From a virus, in IMG/VR virus record IMGVR_UViG_3300035162_000754, positions 1 through 28,808 of that record: DNA of 28,808 nt; one strand, 5' to 3'. A program made the translations under genes and the position numbers. How positions within the stretch are numbered: position 1 is the stretch's first letter; every line of letters begins with the position of its first letter. Below the pieces are notes generated by a model. That model ran no database searches and was not told where the DNA came from. It was given only the letters and a program-made list of their open reading frames with translations. This document shows positions 13,750-22,526 of this stretch, piece after piece.

Positions 13750-15077
13750 TAATTTATAATTTAACAGAACAGATGCTACATAAACTCCTGATGGAAACAA
13801 TCCAAGAAGGCTACGATAATCAGATGGAAGAACGAGAACGATTATTGGACTACTATGAAGGAACAAATCTTGAACATGATTTAAAGCAATACTTTAATAG
13901 TGAATCATTATCACAGATTCCACCAATGTATATCAACCTTGTAAGAAACATTATTAGTAGAAGGGCATTAGTCTACCAACAATCTCCAGTACGATACAAC
14001 GATAAGTATAATGAAGTCTTAGGGGACTTTGATTCGTTCATGAAACAATTTGAGCAACTTACTTATCTCTTAGGGACTGAAGGCTTATATACTTACTGGG
14101 ACGATGACCAACAAAAACTTAAATATAGACCTATCCATTTCTTTGTTCCATTCTTTAAACCGAATGAAGATGAACCATTTGCTGTGATGTGGCAAGTAGA
14201 ATCACAACTCCAAGCAAGATCAGAAGATGCACAGTATATGTTTTGGAGTAAAGGAACAGATGATATGGAAGGGAAACACTTTATGATTTCATCTAAGGGT
14301 AAGATAACTTCCTTAGTAGAAGGTGATAAGAATCCTTATGGAAACATTATTCCATTTACCATTGCACATCGACATGCTTACACTAGAGATTTCTTTAGAG
14401 AAGGTGCTAATGACTTAGTAGATGGTATGAGAAGTATTAACATTATGCTTACCGAACTTGCTTTACATGGAAGATTCCAATTAGGACAACCAGTATTTAC
14501 TGGATTAGATACCGAACAACGAATCACTATGGGACAAGATAAAGCTTTAGTGTTACCTGAAGGGGCTAACTTTAGTTATGCAACACCGAATGCCAATGTC
14601 CAAGCAATGATTGATTCTACGAAGTATATGGTGGACTCTATAGCACAAGCAAACAATGTAAGAATCAACTGGGCTAGTAATCAACAAGAATCAGGGCTAT
14701 CTAAGAAGATGAATGAGATTGACCTAATGGATTCCTTGCGATCTGATGTAGAACAAATCTATAGACCATTTGAGAAAGAACAATTTAGAATAGCACAACG
14801 AATCTGTGAAGTATCAGGTAATATTCAATTAGGAGATCAGTTTAGTGTAGACTTTGCTGAACGAGAAGTGCCAATGAGTAGCCAAGAAGAAATCGGTTAC
14901 TACACTTGGGCATTTGCAAACAATCTTGAAACACGAAAGAGTTATCTACGAAAGAAGAATCCTGACTTACAAGAGCAAGAGATTGATACGATTGTAGAAC
15001 AGATAGATTCTGAAGCACCTGAACAAGTAAATGAAACACAATCCATTCTTGATAAGATAGGAAAGCAAGTTGGCTAA
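13746..15077 (+). CDS. Portal protein
   Basis: 443 residues, coming right after terL and before the minor head protein. The helical N-terminus contains ERERLLDYYEGTN and QIPPMYINLVRNIISRRALVYQQSPVRY, a typical portal opening: a short helix, then 'N-x-x-x-x-I-V-x-x-x-x-Y-x-x-x-P'. The long C-terminal part contains the stem and clip-like helices (LTELALHGRFQLGQPVF) and an acidic Gln-rich tail (EQVNETQSILDKIGKQVG). As a dodecamer it forms the vertex for DNA entry and tail joining. The start is ATGA-coupled to the membrane-protein gene. Confidence 0.9.
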   Translation: MIIYNLTEQMLHKLLMETIQEGYDNQMEERERLLDYYEGTNLEHDLKQYFNSESLSQIPPMYINLVRNIISRRALVYQQSPVRYNDKYNEVLGDFDSFMKQFEQLTYLLGTEGLYTYWDDDQQKLKYRPIHFFVPFFKPNEDEPFAVMWQVESQLQARSEDAQYMFWSKGTDDMEGKHFMISSKGKITSLVEGDKNPYGNIIPFTIAHRHAYTRDFFREGANDLVDGMRSINIMLTELALHGRFQLGQPVFTGLDTEQRITMGQDKALVLPEGANFSYATPNANVQAMIDSTKYMVDSIAQANNVRINWASNQQESGLSKKMNEIDLMDSLRSDVEQIYRPFEKEQFRIAQRICEVSGNIQLGDQFSVDFAEREVPMSSQEEIGYYTWAFANNLETRKSYLRKKNPDLQEQEIDTIVEQIDSEAPEQVNETQSILDKIGKQVG

Positions 15078-15762
15078 TTTAGATTTCTATAATAAAGAGA
15101 TAGCTAATATACAAGGACAGTTACTTGATAAACTAGATAACCTGGTAGCAGGACTAGGTAATATAACTGATACCGAACTTATGCAGATTGCTAAACAAAT
15201 AGACTTCTTTGCTGAAATGGAAACATTGGGCTTTGGTAAGCTAATGAATAGAGTAGGCAAGACCTTTGATGACCAAATAGCAGTAGTGTTTGGAGAACTA
15301 TCTAAAAGAGAATTAGGTAAAGTATCTGCAGCAAGTATTGATACATTAAGAGAATTGAAGAACTTCGAGATGACTTACTTAACCAATGGTGTAAGACAAT
15401 ATGCAGATCAATTAAAGACTGCAATGTTAAGAGGAATTATTACTGGTGAAACGAATACACAGATTATGGCAGGATTACAAACTGGGTTTGGTGTAGGTAC
15501 TTTTATTAGTAGTAGTGAAGCATCGTTCTTAATCAATGATGTTTTTGCACGATTCAGTAATACATCAAGAGCCAAAGCATTTAAAGAGTTTCCTGATATT
15601 AAGTTTCAATACATTGGACCATCAGGGGGCAATATTAGACCTGCTTGTGTAAAGGCATTACAAGAACCACCATTGACAAGAGAAGAAATCAATAGCTTAG
15701 GGTATGTAGATTTCGGTGGTAGAGGTGGATATAATTGCAGACATGATTGGGTGAGAGTATGA
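15070..15762 (+). CDS. Minor head protein (Mu gpF / SPP1 gp7-like)
   Basis: 230 residues from TTG 15070. AGGAAAG stands about 7 bases before it and no usable ATG lies near, so the TTG start is well supported. It overlaps the portal gene by 8 bases. The C-terminus, FQYIGPSGGNIRPACVKALQ and GGRGGYNCRHDWVRV, carries the Cys ... YNCRHDW signature of head-morphogenesis proteins related to Mu gpF. It should bind the portal and help prohead assembly or early DNA ejection. The N-terminal 150 residues are helical, as in the family. Confidence 0.85.
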   Translation: MANLDFYNKEIANIQGQLLDKLDNLVAGLGNITDTELMQIAKQIDFFAEMETLGFGKLMNRVGKTFDDQIAVVFGELSKRELGKVSAASIDTLRELKNFEMTYLTNGVRQYADQLKTAMLRGIITGETNTQIMAGLQTGFGVGTFISSSEASFLINDVFARFSNTSRAKAFKEFPDIKFQYIGPSGGNIRPACVKALQEPPLTREEINSLGYVDFGGRGGYNCRHDWVRV

Positions 15763-16223
15763 GAATAGACCAGGTAGTTAAACCAAACTCTAAAGTAATG
15801 TCTAAGTTAGCACAAGATGCGATTGATAAGATTACACTTGATGCAAGTAAAGGCAAGTTCCAAAATGGTAAGAGTGGGTATGGATATAAAAACGATACTT
15901 ACAAGAAATATAAAGCCAATAGTATGCAAGGCAAAAATGGTAAGCTAAAAGCATTTAAAGGGCAATCTACAGACACAACTACATCATTTGTGAATATGAG
16001 GTTGACTGGGAGAACTCTACGAGGTATGAGAGGATCAGGAACAACTAATACTGCAATCATTACTTATGATAGAGGTGAGATAGTATTAGGTAATGAGAAA
16101 CGAGGATATGACATCTACGATTTGTCTAACAAGAATAAAGAATTTATAGCCGAGAGATTCGGCAAAGAACTTTTGGATAGAAACATTAAAAAGTATGTAT
16201 CCAAAACTACGATAATAAAATAA
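15759..16223 (+). CDS. Head-tail/virion morphogenesis protein candidate
   Basis: 154 residues from ATG 15759, which overlaps the previous stop (ATGA). The N-terminus is basic and Gly/Lys-rich (GKFQNGKSGYGYKNDTYKKYK). The later part, FVNMRLTGRTLRGMRGSGTTNTAIITYDRGEIVLGN...FIAERFGKELLDRNIKKYV, has the 'L-x-x-T/S-G-x-L' then strand then 'A-x-x-x-x-x-G' pattern of phage virion-morphogenesis or tail-completion proteins (gpG/HK97 gp10-like). It lies between minor head and scaffold genes. The role is inferred from that loose pattern and position. Confidence 0.5.
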   Translation: MRIDQVVKPNSKVMSKLAQDAIDKITLDASKGKFQNGKSGYGYKNDTYKKYKANSMQGKNGKLKAFKGQSTDTTTSFVNMRLTGRTLRGMRGSGTTNTAIITYDRGEIVLGNEKRGYDIYDLSNKNKEFIAERFGKELLDRNIKKYVSKTTIIK

Positions 16224-16232
16224 GGGGGCAGA

Positions 16233-16772
16233 ATGTCCGAAGAAACAGTAATAGTAGAAGAACAAGCAGTAGCAGAAACTCCTACACAGGAAAGTAATAA
16301 CGAAGTTGGAAACTTAATTGCAGAGAGCAAGAAGTACCGACAAAGAAGCCAAACAGCAGAAGCTGAGTTGAACGAACTCAAAGAAAACCTCAAACTTCAG
16401 GATACTAAAAGACTTGAAGAAAAAGAGGAGTTCAAATCTTTGTATGAAGGATTGAAAGTAGAAAACGAGAAGCTAAAGCCGATTGTTGAAACCTTTGAAA
16501 TCCAAGAGAAACAAAGACGAGAACATCTGTTGACTCAACTTTCAGATGAAGATCAAGAAATATACCAAGACCTCACAACAATTAAGTTGGAAAAGCACAT
16601 TGAAAGATTGGGTAAGAATAAAGTGCAAATATTAGATGCTAAAGAAGTTACATCTAGTGGCAAGTTTGCTACAAACACAAAGTTTGCAGACATGTCAGCA
16701 GAAGATAGGAAAGATATAAAAAAGAATCCTAAACTTTGGCAGAAGATAGTAGAGGGGTATACAACCAACTAA
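16233..16772 (+). CDS. Capsid scaffold protein
   Basis: 179 residues placed directly before the major capsid gene. It is strongly acidic at the N-terminus (MSEETVIVEEQAVAETPTQE), then a long coiled coil rich in Glu, Lys and Leu from about residue 27 to 110 (AEAELNELKENLKLQDTKRL, KVENEKLKPIVETF), and a C-terminal Lys-rich part, the charge distribution of phage scaffolds, where the basic end binds the coat. No protease motif is visible. Length, composition and position all fit. Confidence 0.85.
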   Translation: MSEETVIVEEQAVAETPTQESNNEVGNLIAESKKYRQRSQTAEAELNELKENLKLQDTKRLEEKEEFKSLYEGLKVENEKLKPIVETFEIQEKQRREHLLTQLSDEDQEIYQDLTTIKLEKHIERLGKNKVQILDAKEVTSSGKFATNTKFADMSAEDRKDIKKNPKLWQKIVEGYTTN

Positions 16773-16795
16773 AATCTTTAAAGGAGATTTAAATT

Positions 16796-17668
16796 ATGGC
16801 AGATGGAAATGTAACAAAAACAACAGCAGCTTCGTTTATTCCAGAACTCTGGAGAGAAGCAATTTTAGACTATGCAGAACGAAAATTCGTTCTTAGAAAT
16901 CAGGTAACTGATATGTCTTCAATGTTAGCAAGTGGTGGGGACACACTTCAAATCCCTAAAGTAGATGAAGAAACAGCAGTATCATTAGGTGCAGGTGCAG
17001 CAATTACTTACACCAACACTACTGATGCTAAAATAAGTCTAGTAGTAGACCAACACTTTTTATCAGCAAAACGAATTGATGATGTAGTAAAAGTTCAAGA
17101 GTCAGCAGGACTTTTCAATGCTTATGCACAATCAATGGGTTATGCTTTAGCTAAAAAAGTGGAAAACTACATTGCAGTATTAGTGCAAACAGCAACTGCA
17201 AATAATGTAGCACTAGCAACAGATGACACATTCACTACAACTTTAGTTCGTAGTGGATTAGAGAAACTGCTTGATGCAGGATTTGACTATGGAGATGGTA
17301 ATACTTATATGTATGCTTCTCCAAAATCATATATGTCTTTACTTGGCTTGGGCGATTTTACTGATGCACAAGTAAGAGGAGATGGAGAAAATCCTAATGC
17401 AACTGGTAGATTAATTTCAGCTTATGGTATGGAATTATTCCCAAGCACAGACTGGGCTGAAGGTGGAAATGCTTCTGTAGAAGCAGCTTCAATCTTTAGA
17501 CCTGAATCAGTTTATTTTGCACAACAGCAAGATATCCGAGTTCAAAGTTCTTACGATATTGATTATCTTGCAACTTCAGTAGTTGTAGATAGTTTATTCG
17601 GTGCAGCTTTATCACATGCTGTAGATGATGCCAACATAGGTATCGTCAATTTCACTAATGTTGCTTAA
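16796..17668 (+). CDS. Major capsid protein
   Basis: 290 residues with AAAGGAG well placed before the ATG, typical of a highly expressed late gene. The sequence FIPELWREAILDYAERKFVLRNQVTDMSSML, then GDTLQIPKVDEETAVSLGAG and HFLSAKRIDDVVKVQESAGLFNAYAQSMGYALAKKVENYI, matches the opening, E-loop-like strand and spine helix order of HK97-fold coat proteins of the short type. It follows the scaffold gene, and a strong hairpin lies just after it. Family subtype is not resolvable by eye. Confidence 0.9.
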   Translation: MADGNVTKTTAASFIPELWREAILDYAERKFVLRNQVTDMSSMLASGGDTLQIPKVDEETAVSLGAGAAITYTNTTDAKISLVVDQHFLSAKRIDDVVKVQESAGLFNAYAQSMGYALAKKVENYIAVLVQTATANNVALATDDTFTTTLVRSGLEKLLDAGFDYGDGNTYMYASPKSYMSLLGLGDFTDAQVRGDGENPNATGRLISAYGMELFPSTDWAEGGNASVEAASIFRPESVYFAQQQDIRVQSSYDIDYLATSVVVDSLFGAALSHAVDDANIGIVNFTNVA

Positions 17669-17691
17669 TAGCATTAATTGAAAATAGGTTA

Positions 17692-17723
17692 AATATAGGG
17701 TTAATTTCGGTTAGCCCTATATT
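17692..17723 (+). terminator. 14-bp UUCG-capped hairpin after the capsid gene
   Basis: AATATAGGGTTAAT (17692-17705) pairs with GTTAGCCCTATATT (17710-17723), including two G-U pairs, around the loop TTCG. The stem is long and stable, but only ACCATT follows, so there is no proper T-run. It may be a leaky terminator or a 3'-end protector that raises capsid mRNA over downstream genes. Confidence 0.7.
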
Positions 17724-17754
17724 ACCATTAAATATAAATTTGAAGGGGAATTAG

Positions 17755-17958
17755 ATGCCATTATACGAATATAAATGCGAGTGTGGAAAGACTTTTGATG
17801 CTATACAAGGTATCAATGAAGATAAGTTAACACTTTGCCGAAATCTATGCAAAGAACCTAAGCCAGTAAAAAGATTGATTAGTAAATCTACTTTCATTAT
17901 TAATGGTAGAGGAACAATGACAGATAAAAAATTATATAAAGAATTGGATATTGATTAA
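17755..17958 (+). CDS. FmdB-type zinc-ribbon protein
   Basis: 67 residues beginning MPLYEYKCECGKTFDAIQGI, the usual start of FmdB-like zinc ribbons (MPxYEYxCxxCGxxFE). The cysteines here are Cys8, Cys10, Cys28 and Cys32, so both pairs deviate from the standard CxxC spacing, and zinc binding could be altered. The tail KPVKRLISKSTFIINGRG matches the family's 'V-K-R-L-I-S' end. It lies between the capsid hairpin and the fibre gene, with AGGGGAATT upstream, and the stop overlaps the fibre start. Small zinc ribbons of this kind occur in many late phage operons; the role is unknown. Confidence 0.7.
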   Translation: MPLYEYKCECGKTFDAIQGINEDKLTLCRNLCKEPKPVKRLISKSTFIINGRGTMTDKKLYKELDID

Positions 17959-20900
17959 TGAGTAGTAATACTAATATAGGGAATACACCTGTAAATCAGG
18001 GCTATGTTCAATTGATCCACATGGGTGAAACTGGTGGGATTGATGGAACACTTCGTGCTTTATATGATGGAGATGGTACTGCTAGTGATCTATTGATTGC
18101 TAGTAATAAAGTAAAAATTGGCACCACTCTTTATATTGGGTCTGATACCTTAGCAGAATATATCCAAGATACAGTAGGTGCTATGTTTACTGGTAATACT
18201 GAAACCAACATTACTGTAACTTATCAAGATACAGATGGAACAATAGATTTAGTATCAAGTGGAGAAGTAACTCTAACAGGTTCGGAAACCTTAACAAACA
18301 AAACTTTAACAGCCCCAGTATTAACTGGTGTAACCCAAGGGGCAGATATTACACTATCAGGGGATTTAACAGTCAATGGTACTACAATTACTGTTGACCA
18401 AACTAATTTAGATGTATCAGATAATATTATAGGATTAAATCGTGGGGCAAGTTCCAATGCAAATGATTCAGGATTAATCATAGAACGAGGGAGTACAGGA
18501 GATAATGCAGCAATTATATGGGACGAATCTGCTAATAAATTTACATTGGGTACAACAACCTCAACTCCAAGTGCTACTGGTGATCTTACAATATCTACTG
18601 GAACACTTGTAGCAAACCTTGAAGGAAATGTAACAGGTAGTGCAAGTCTTAACTTATTAAAATCAAGCAATCTATCAGACTTGGCAAGTGCTTCAACTGC
18701 AAGAAGCAACTTAGGTTTAGTAATAGGAACTAATGTTCAAGCATATAACTCTACATTAGCAACAGTTGCAGGTGGAACATATACTGGTGATGACTCAATA
18801 ACAACTCTTGGAACAATTGGTACTGGAGTATGGAATGGAACTGCTATTGCAAGTGCATATTTAGATGCAGATACTGCTCATTTATCAGGAACACAAACCT
18901 TTAGTGGTGCTAAAACTTTTTCAAGCACTATTACAGGAAGCATTACTGGAAATGCAGGAACAGCTACAAAATGGGCTTCAGGTGTAGATATAAATTTAAC
19001 TGGACCTATTACTGGAACTACAAACCTTACATTAGATGGTTCAGCAGATAGAAATATTGCAACTACTATAGCAGATAATAGTATTACTTTAGGAACACAT
19101 ACAGTTGGTAATTATATGGCACAAGTATCGGCATCAACTGGTATTAGTGTATCTCACACACAAGGCGAAGGTTCTACTGCGACTATATCTACAAATGATA
19201 GTGCTATTGTACACGACAACTTATCAGGTTTTTTAGAAGCAGAACATGTTGATTGGGCAGGAGCTAGTGCTGGAACAATCCATGCAAGTAACTATGTAGA
19301 CAACAACACAAATCAATTAACTACATTTACTGCTACAGATGGAACGAATAGTGTAAGTATTGCACAAGGTAAATATTGGAAATTTGTAGATGGTCCAGGT
19401 GTAGATGTAGCATTTACTGACCATAATGGTGGTGGTTCAGGAGACCCTTTTGATTTAACATTTAAATTAGATTTATCAACTGTGGATCCACTAGTAGACA
19501 CATTAGAAAGTGGAGATAGTTTATTAGTCCATAATGCAGATGAAGGAACAGCTTTAGCACCAATATCAGAAATACAGTCTGCTTTGAGCATTCCAAGTAT
19601 AAGTGGTACAAATGATGGTGTAGTAACTAAAAACCCTAATAATACTTTAACTGCAGAATCTGCTCTTACTTTTGATGGAAGCACATTAGCATTAACTGGA
19701 GATTTAAATGTAGGTAGTGGAGATTTCTTTGTAGATGATAGCACAGGTAGAACAGGAATAGGAACTGCAAATCCTGGATACAAATTATCAGTAGAAAACG
19801 AATTAAATGTATTTTCAAGTGGTGATACTGCAAGTCCAAAAATAGAAGGACATTTATTACGAGTTACCGATACTACTAATGACAATGGTGATATAGAACA
19901 TTTCTTTGTAGAAAATCATGGCTTAGCTTATGGTATGAGATGGCTTTATGATGGTGGTGCTAATACATTTTCATTATACAGACATAACAATAGTTCATCA
20001 GGTAATGAAGTGTTAAGATTTAATAGAGCTGATAGTAATGTATATATTCCAGGTAATGTTGGTATAGGAACTACCTCACCTGCTTTTGGTCTGCAAATTG
20101 ATGGATCACAGTTTTCAGGAGATGCTTTTAAAATCACAAGAGGAACTTCTGCATTCACTATATTAAATGCAAATGATAGCTATGGTGTTTTAGGAATGGA
20201 GTCTAACCACGATTTACAAATTAGAACAAATGGCACTACAAGAATGACTATTGATAATGATGGTAATGTCGGTATAGGAACTGCGACTCCTGCAAGACAA
20301 CTTTCTTTATATGGAGAAGCTGTAATTAGATTAGATTCAACAGGCGACCCAGGATTAGATTTTAATACAGCAGGAACTTCAGATATGCAAATTAGGTATA
20401 GAGCTGCATCTGATAAATTACAAGTGTATTCTTATGGAACTTCAACGAATGTAATGACTATACAAAAGGCTGATGGTAATGTAGGTATAGGAACTGCATC
20501 GCCAGATGCAAAGCTTGAAGTTACTGGTGGCACTAATTCAGATTTATTCTCTCTTGAAGGTGCAGGAACTGCTATGAAACTTGTTGCAGAATCAGGAAAT
20601 GCAGCTTCTGCTAATGTAATGACTTATAGAATTGGTATGGAATATTTAGGAACTTATACCAATGGATTTATAGATTTTTATAGAGGTGGAGGTGGTACTG
20701 ATGGTTATTTAACATTTGGTACTTCAGGTACTGAAAAAATGAGAATTGATGGTTCAGGTAATGTCGGAATAGGAACTACATCACCAAGTATGAAGGTACA
20801 AATTACTCATAGTGACCAAGATGGGTTAAGACTTTCTACAGCAGATGGTGCTGAATCCTTTATAGACTTTGGAGATGTATCTGATAATGATATTGGTAGA

Positions 20901-21341
20901 ATCAGTTATGACCATGCTAATAATAGTATGTCATTGAGAACAAATAATGCAGAAAAAATGAGAATAGTATCAGGTGGAGATGTCCATTGTGACCAAGATG
21001 TTATTGCTTATTCATCAACACCATCTGATATAAGACTGAAAGAAAACTTTACAAAGATTGATAATGGATTAGATGTAGTAAGCAAATTAGAAGGACATAC
21101 TTTTAATTGGAAAAAGGGTGGAGATAGATTAAGTGCAGGATTTAAAGCACAAGAAGTAGAAAAGATTTTACCACATTTAGTTAATGAGAAGAAACTACCA
21201 TTACATTCAGATGATGATAAGGAATACAAGATTTTACGATATGAGGAAATGATACCTTATTTAGTAGAAGCAATTAAAGAACAACAGAAACAAATAGACG
21301 AACTTAGAAAAGGTAATTTCGTTATAGAAACAGGAGATTGA
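17958..21341 (+). CDS. Tail fibre with self-cleaving S74 chaperone domain
   Basis: 1127 residues. The N-terminal part is a long Ser/Thr/Asn-rich beta fibre, with GSETLTNKTLTAPVLTGVT and LNLLKSSNLSDLASASTARSNL motifs of fibre shafts. From about residue 699 it has repeated GNVGIGT units (codons 699, 769, 840, 934). The last 105 residues start SDIRLKENFTKIDNGLDVV at Ser1023, the hallmark of the intramolecular chaperone/endosialidase-type peptidase S74. The Ser-Asp pair is where the chaperone cuts itself off after trimer folding, leaving ~1022 residues. The end is a coiled coil (VEAIKEQQKQIDELRKG). It recognises host surface polysaccharide or protein. Its site between capsid and lysis genes, away from the tail-tip genes, is unusual. 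Confidence 0.9.
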   Translation: MSSNTNIGNTPVNQGYVQLIHMGETGGIDGTLRALYDGDGTASDLLIASNKVKIGTTLYIGSDTLAEYIQDTVGAMFTGNTETNITVTYQDTDGTIDLVSSGEVTLTGSETLTNKTLTAPVLTGVTQGADITLSGDLTVNGTTITVDQTNLDVSDNIIGLNRGASSNANDSGLIIERGSTGDNAAIIWDESANKFTLGTTTSTPSATGDLTISTGTLVANLEGNVTGSASLNLLKSSNLSDLASASTARSNLGLVIGTNVQAYNSTLATVAGGTYTGDDSITTLGTIGTGVWNGTAIASAYLDADTAHLSGTQTFSGAKTFSSTITGSITGNAGTATKWASGVDINLTGPITGTTNLTLDGSADRNIATTIADNSITLGTHTVGNYMAQVSASTGISVSHTQGEGSTATISTNDSAIVHDNLSGFLEAEHVDWAGASAGTIHASNYVDNNTNQLTTFTATDGTNSVSIAQGKYWKFVDGPGVDVAFTDHNGGGSGDPFDLTFKLDLSTVDPLVDTLESGDSLLVHNADEGTALAPISEIQSALSIPSISGTNDGVVTKNPNNTLTAESALTFDGSTLALTGDLNVGSGDFFVDDSTGRTGIGTANPGYKLSVENELNVFSSGDTASPKIEGHLLRVTDTTNDNGDIEHFFVENHGLAYGMRWLYDGGANTFSLYRHNNSSSGNEVLRFNRADSNVYIPGNVGIGTTSPAFGLQIDGSQFSGDAFKITRGTSAFTILNANDSYGVLGMESNHDLQIRTNGTTRMTIDNDGNVGIGTATPARQLSLYGEAVIRLDSTGDPGLDFNTAGTSDMQIRYRAASDKLQVYSYGTSTNVMTIQKADGNVGIGTASPDAKLEVTGGTNSDLFSLEGAGTAMKLVAESGNAASANVMTYRIGMEYLGTYTNGFIDFYRGGGGTDGYLTFGTSGTEKMRIDGSGNVGIGTTSPSMKVQITHSDQDGLRLSTADGAESFIDFGDVSDNDIGRISYDHANNSMSLRTNNAEKMRIVSGGDVHCDQDVIAYSSTPSDIRLKENFTKIDNGLDVVSKLEGHTFNWKKGGDRLSAGFKAQEVEKILPHLVNEKKLPLHSDDDKEYKILRYEEMIPYLVEAIKEQQKQIDELRKGNFVIETGD
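20052..20777 (+). repeat. GNVGIGT protein repeats in the fibre
   Basis: GNVGIGT is coded at 20052, 20262, 20475 and 20757, usually followed by an S/A-x-P-turn. A diverged unit (TGRTGIGT) lies near 19747. Spacing is 70, 71 and 94 residues. The units are the same in protein but use different codons (GTT, GTC, GTA, GTC for Val), so they are old repeats kept by selection rather than recent duplications. Confidence 0.85.
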
Positions 21342-21342
21342 A

Positions 21343-21588
21343 ATGGCTAAAGTAATAGCAGAAAAATCAGTAGAAGGTGTAGCATCACCTAAACAAGTTG
21401 AGATCAAACATACAAGAGTAATGAAAGATGCAGCAGGTAAAGATGTAACAGTAGTAGATTGGACTGAAGTAAAACAAGTAACAGAAGCTATATCACAATG
21501 TGAAGCACATAAAACTAATCTTGAAGCACAACTTACTGAGTGTGAAGCAGAATTAGTAGACTATATAGCAATAAGAGATGCTGAATAA
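21343..21588 (+). CDS. Hypothetical protein downstream of the fibre
   Basis: 81 residues, starting 1 base after the fibre stop. The first half is beta-like (KQVEIKHTRVMKDAAGKDVTVVDWTEVKQV). The second half is a coiled coil with three cysteines (ISQCEAHKTNLEAQLTECEAELVDYI counts two of them in heptad positions). It probably works with the fibre, as an assembly factor or attachment protein, but that is context only. The stop overlaps the next ATG (TAATG). Confidence 0.65.
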   Translation: MAKVIAEKSVEGVASPKQVEIKHTRVMKDAAGKDVTVVDWTEVKQVTEAISQCEAHKTNLEAQLTECEAELVDYIAIRDAE

Positions 21589-21878
21589 TGGCATTACCAG
21601 TAGTACCAAATACTAATGTAAAAATGTATACTCATTTAAGAGTATCAAGTGATTGTAACGAAACAAGTAATCTAAGTTTAGCAAGTTTGTTAAATGGTGG
21701 TGCTTATGCTTACGATAATTCATTCGGTGCAGCAGGTGGACCAATGAAAGATTGTGATCTAATAGGTGGTAGTAATAACCCATTGCAATCAACAGCAGGG
21801 TCAGTCAATCTGTACGATGATGATATAGGTACTGCACCATTTCACATGAGCCACACTATAGGTGGACAATATACTTAA
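21588..21878 (+). CDS. Hypothetical Gly/Ser/Asn-rich virion-type protein
   Basis: 96 residues, TAATG-coupled to the previous gene. It has no signal or membrane segment. Two cysteines (SSDCNETSN, MKDCDLIGG) and a Gly/Ser/Asn/Asp-rich composition with SLNGGAYAY-like loops suggest a small beta structural protein, perhaps part of the fibre or a capsid decoration. No family recognised. Confidence 0.6.
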   Translation: MALPVVPNTNVKMYTHLRVSSDCNETSNLSLASLLNGGAYAYDNSFGAAGGPMKDCDLIGGSNNPLQSTAGSVNLYDDDIGTAPFHMSHTIGGQYT

Positions 21879-21913
21879 AGAATTTATTAACAATAACATG
21901 AGGGTTATGAACA

Positions 21914-22162
21914 ATGAGTGAACAAAGAAAAGTAACAATAGATAAAACAGAATATAATTTTGATGAACTAAAACAAGAACAACAAATTCTTATTGAACAC
22001 ATTGAAAATTGTCGTAAAAACAAAGCACAATTAGCATTTAATCTGGATCGTGAAAATGTAGCAGAAGGTGCATTTGCTAAGATGCTTACTGAATCGTTTG
22101 AAGAAAAAGAAGAAGTGAAAGAAGAAAAAGAAAAGTTTAAAGGAAGTCCAAAAGATGCCTAA
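21914..22162 (+). CDS. Small protein with VTIDKTEYNFDEL start (DUF6447-like)
   Basis: 82 residues. The opening KVTIDKTEYNFDELKQEQQILIEHIENCRKNKAQLAFNLD resembles a family of small phage proteins with 'xTIDGxEYxxDxLSxEAxxxxxxxxxxxxxxxxLQAQxAxxxxAR', which I recall as DUF6447; this is from memory and not verified. The C-terminal third is a Glu/Lys tract (EEKEEVKEEKEKFKG). It overlaps the holin gene by 8 bases. Function unknown. Confidence 0.6.
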   Translation: MSEQRKVTIDKTEYNFDELKQEQQILIEHIENCRKNKAQLAFNLDRENVAEGAFAKMLTESFEEKEEVKEEKEKFKGSPKDA

Positions 22163-22526
22163 ATTAAATATGGTTGCAAATATCATTGACAAAGTAGCTG
22201 GTCATGTAGACAAGTTTACTTTGGACAAAGAGGAAAAAGCACAATTAATACAAGAGATAAACAAGGCACAGATAGAAGTCAACAAGATAGAAGCTGGTCA
22301 AACCAATATATTTGTAAGTGGTTGGCGACCTTTCGTAGGGTGGACTTGTGGAATTGCTTTATGTTATCACTTCGTATTGCAACCATTCTTAATGTTTGTA
22401 CTCTTATCTATTGGGAAACCTATGGACTTACCAGTATTCGATATGAGTACACTAACAACTGTGTTAATGGGAATGCTTGGACTTGGTGGTTTGAGGACTT
22501 ACGAGAAGGTAAAGAAGTCAGCATGA
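22155..22526 (+). CDS. Holin (3-TM, gene-transfer-agent-like)
   Basis: 123 residues. The N-terminal ~50 are amphipathic (DKVAGHVDKFTLDKEEKAQLIQEINKAQIEVNK). Then FVSGWRPFVGWTCGIALCYHFVLQPFL, LMFVLLSIG and STLTTVLMGMLGLGGLRTYEK make two to three membrane helices with the 'W-R-P-x-x-G-W' motif of the holin-of-3TMs family. The endolysin ATG overlaps its stop (ATGA), a typical lysis cassette. It would form the membrane lesion that lets the lysin out at the end of infection. Confidence 0.85.
   Translation: MPKLNMVANIIDKVAGHVDKFTLDKEEKAQLIQEINKAQIEVNKIEAGQTNIFVSGWRPFVGWTCGIALCYHFVLQPFLMFVLLSIGKPMDLPVFDMSTLTTVLMGMLGLGGLRTYEKVKKSA

Noticed and set aside
18224-18709. Long open frame on the minus strand inside the fibre gene (and a similar one at 19313-19885).
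   Set aside because: These are shadows of the repetitive Thr/Ser/Ala-rich fibre codons; no ribosome site, no domain, and the plus-strand gene is certain.
17958-21341. Fibre with repeats considered as a target of a diversity-generating retroelement.
   Set aside because: No reverse transcriptase gene or template repeat is present in the window and the repeats differ in codons over their whole length.
21899-21922. Seven-codon frame MRVMNNE before the gene at 21914.
   Set aside because: Very short, not connected to the previous stop, and the main start is explained by the GAGGG just upstream.
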